Part shown: in pieces, positions 30,718 through 32,174 of the stretch
How the letters are laid out: each line of letters opens with the position of its first letter
Position numbering within the stretch: position 1 is the first letter of the stretch
Assembly (NCBI GenBank): GCA_025351965.1
Contig: JANXUX010000349.1
Location: forward strand, 1 to 32,174
Length of the DNA: 32,174 nt
Direction of reading: 5' to 3'
DNA from: Actinomycetes bacterium
GTDB lineage: Bacteria; Actinomycetota; Acidimicrobiia; Acidimicrobiales; Ilumatobacteraceae
Position numbers and translations under genes: made by a program
The notes under the pieces: model-generated
What the model was told of the DNA's origin: nothing
The model's input: the letters and a program-made list of their open reading frames with translations, nothing else
Databases searched by the model: none

Positions 30718-31652
30718 GCGGATGCCTCCACGGGGCGGTTGCGGCTGAGGATGCGGTCGACGATCGCGATGAGCCCGGCCATCACGAGACCGAGGACGAT
30801 GGCGCCGACGACGGCGGTGTACACCTTGGCAGGATCGGAGGTGCCGTCCTGGTAATACGAGATGATCAGCCGGCCGATGCCGAAGCGCAGACCGATCGAG
30901 ATCTCCGACACCACCACACCCACCACTGCGAGCGACGCCGCCAGCTTGAGCGCCGGAACGAGGTAGGGCACGGCCGCCGGGAAACGGAGCTTGCGGAAGC
31001 CCTGGATCCAGCTCGCGGCGTAGCTGTCGAGCAGTTCGAGCGACGAGTCCTTCGGCGAGCTGAAGCCGCGCAGGGCCCCGACCGCGACGGGGAAGAACGC
31101 GAGGAACGCGCTGAGCAGTGCTGCGGACATCCACTTCTGGAAGTCGAAGCCGAACAGGTGCAGCTTGCCGCCCCAGCTGACCGTGATCGGGGCGAGCGCG
31201 ATCAGCGGCACCGTCTGCGACAACACGAGGTACGGCAGCACCGCACGACGAGCGAGGTTGAACCGTGTCATCACCGCAGCAAGGAACAGCCCGGTGGACA
31301 CGCCGAGGACGAACCCGAACAACGACAGGCGCAGCGAGTACCACGTCGCCGCGATGACCGCCGCCAGCACCGTGCGCTGGTCCGCGCCGCGCACCTCCGG
31401 CCGGTTGAAGCGGCGGAACATGTCGATGATGTGTGGCATCGCCCGGTCGTTGGTGCGCGGGATCAGCTTCCACCCGAGGATGGTTCCCCCGTCGGCAGGG
31501 CCGATCGCCTTGTAGCCCTCCCACACGACGACGAACAGGACGAGTGACAGCGGGACCATCAATGCGCGCCGGACGGGCAGCGGGCGACACGTGCTGGCGA
31601 TGACGACATCGCCGTCGGCCGCGGTCGGCGCTGCGAGTGTCGCTTGTGTCAC
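30714..31652 (-). CDS. ABC transporter permease (BPD_transp_1), first permease
   Basis: The 312-residue membrane protein has about six helices, starting at ALMVPLSLVLFVVVWEGYKAIG. A permease core follows with LSQTVPLIALAPITVSWGG, and the EAA-type loop is in LLDSYAASWIQGFRKLRFPAAVPYL. It carries a longer region between helices 1 and 2 (GWKLIPRTNDRAMPHIIDMF) than the second permease. GTG 31652 starts 10 bases after the stop of the LLM oxidoreductase gene, so that oxidoreductase and the importer are probably one operon. Two different permeases imply a heterodimeric channel. Confidence 0.87.
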   Translation of the reverse strand: MTQATLAAPTAADGDVVIASTCRPLPVRRALMVPLSLVLFVVVWEGYKAIGPADGGTILGWKLIPRTNDRAMPHIIDMFRRFNRPEVRGADQRTVLAAVIAATWYSLRLSLFGFVLGVSTGLFLAAVMTRFNLARRAVLPYLVLSQTVPLIALAPITVSWGGKLHLFGFDFQKWMSAALLSAFLAFFPVAVGALRGFSSPKDSSLELLDSYAASWIQGFRKLRFPAAVPYLVPALKLAASLAVVGVVVSEISIGLRFGIGRLIISYYQDGTSDPAKVYTAVVGAIVLGLVMAGLIAIVDRILSRNRPVEASA

Positions 31653-31662
31653 GAACGACCCG

Positions 31663-32174
31663 TCACGACTTGGCTCTCAGGGTGTCGGCGATGGCTGGCA
31701 TGACCTGCTCACCGTAGGCACGGAGTGTTTCGTCCTTGGCATCATGTTGTAAATAGACGGAGAACTGGTCGACGCCGAGCGCCTTGAGCTCTTCGAGCCG
31801 GCGGACGTGTTCGTCCACCGGGCCGATGATGCAGAACCGGTCGATGATCTCGTCAGGCACGAACGTGGTGTGGCTGTTGCCGGCCTGACCGTGTTCGTTG
31901 TAGTCGTAGCCCTCGCGCCCCTTGATGTAATCCGTCAGGGCCTTCGGCACCGGGGCGTCATCACCGTAACGAGCGACGATGTCCGCGACATGATTGCCGA
32001 CCATCCCGCCGAACCAGCGGCACTGCTCGCGGGCGTAGGCCAGATGGGCGTCGCTGCCATCGGTGACATACGCCGGGGCCGCGACGCAGATCGTGATGTC
32101 GTCCGGGTTGCGGCCGGCGGCCGCTGCCGCGTCGCGGACTGCCTTGATCGTCCACTCGGCGATGGACAGGTCGG
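31663..32174 (-). CDS. LLM class flavin- (probably F420-) dependent oxidoreductase, partial
   Basis: The gene enters from the right edge, so only the C-terminal 169 residues are present. The open frame runs to base 32174 and beyond, further than the ORF track's start at 32004. Upstream residues include SIAEWTIKAVRDAAAAAGRNP, then DDITICVAAPAYVTD and YAREQCRWFGGMVGNHV. The end, GPVDEHVRRLEELKALGVDQFSVY, is the typical C-terminal stretch of luciferase-like (LLM) oxidoreductases, where it follows the TIM barrel. Actinobacterial members mostly use F420 but some use FMN; the cofactor-binding part is not in the window. It is probably co-transcribed with the ABC importer 10 bases downstream, suggesting that the importer brings in its substrate or a precursor. 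Confidence 0.85.
   Translation of the reverse strand, partial: DLSIAEWTIKAVRDAAAAAGRNPDDITICVAAPAYVTDGSDAHLAYAREQCRWFGGMVGNHVADIVARYGDDAPVPKALTDYIKGREGYDYNEHGQAGNSHTTFVPDEIIDRFCIIGPVDEHVRRLEELKALGVDQFSVYLQHDAKDETLRAYGEQVMPAIADTLRAKS

Noticed and set aside
1-32174. tRNA, rRNA, CRISPR or mobile elements
   Set aside because: I looked for cloverleaf-like tRNA ends, regular spaced repeats, transposase-like proteins and terminal inverted repeats and found none.

Overview
The window reads as chromosomal DNA of a high-GC actinobacterium. An Acidimicrobiia / Ilumatobacter-like marine or freshwater lineage is my best guess. The reasons are very high GC, many GTG starts, Streptomyces-like ethylmalonyl-CoA pathway proteins, an LLM-type (probably F420-dependent) oxidoreductase, and repeated TANNNT boxes 6-9 bases before start codons, the hallmark of leaderless actinobacterial transcription. 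I see no rRNA, tRNA, CRISPR array, insertion sequence or phage gene. Taxonomy is inference from protein style only.

Layout. 1-3.1 kb: a small membrane protein, a ferredoxin with a probable Asp cluster ligand, and an oligopeptidase B. 3.1-6.5 kb: the most interesting block. A MauE/DoxX-like redox membrane protein and a metallo-beta-lactamase-fold hydrolase (coupled, minus strand) are divergent from a thioredoxin-fusion gene. That gene is followed by a 27-codon mini-ORF and by a selenoprotein whose in-frame TGA sits in a U-G-S-C motif, immediately followed by a SECIS-like hairpin. The ORF track splits this selenoprotein into two pieces. 6.5-12.9 kb: mutY, a methyltransferase and a mesaconyl-CoA-hydratase-type MaoC protein in one minus-strand operon, then a flippase-like membrane protein, a serine hydrolase, a nucleotidyltransferase and a LOG-family protein. 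13-18.8 kb: a methylsuccinyl-CoA-dehydrogenase-type acyl-CoA dehydrogenase, a divergent MarR/YceI pair with two clear palindromic operators, a HAD hydrolase, and two CoA-ester lyases in an operon. 18.8-21.7 kb: an MMPL exporter broken by an apparent one-base frameshift, divergent from its probable TetR regulator. 21.8-27.7 kb: dienelactone hydrolase, class III aminotransferase, a coiled-coil hypothetical, a lipoprotein, a RibD/DHFR-like reductase, a MOSC protein and an EamA transporter. 27.7-32.2 kb: an NMT1/THI5-like ABC importer (binding lipoprotein, two permeases, ATPase) downstream of an LLM oxidoreductase that runs off the window edge.

How genes work together. The MaoC hydratase, the long acyl-CoA dehydrogenase and the two CoA lyases match successive late steps of the ethylmalonyl-CoA pathway for acetyl-CoA assimilation (methylsuccinyl-CoA to mesaconyl-CoA to beta-methylmalyl-CoA to glyoxylate plus propionyl-CoA, plus malyl-CoA handling). 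They are dispersed over 10 kb among unrelated genes. The thioredoxin fusion, mini-ORF and UGSC selenoprotein are chained by ATGA overlaps and probably form one translationally coupled redox unit of unknown substrate. The MBL and MauE-like genes divergent from it may belong to the same process. No selA, selB, selC or selD gene is visible here, so Sec incorporation would need them elsewhere in the genome.
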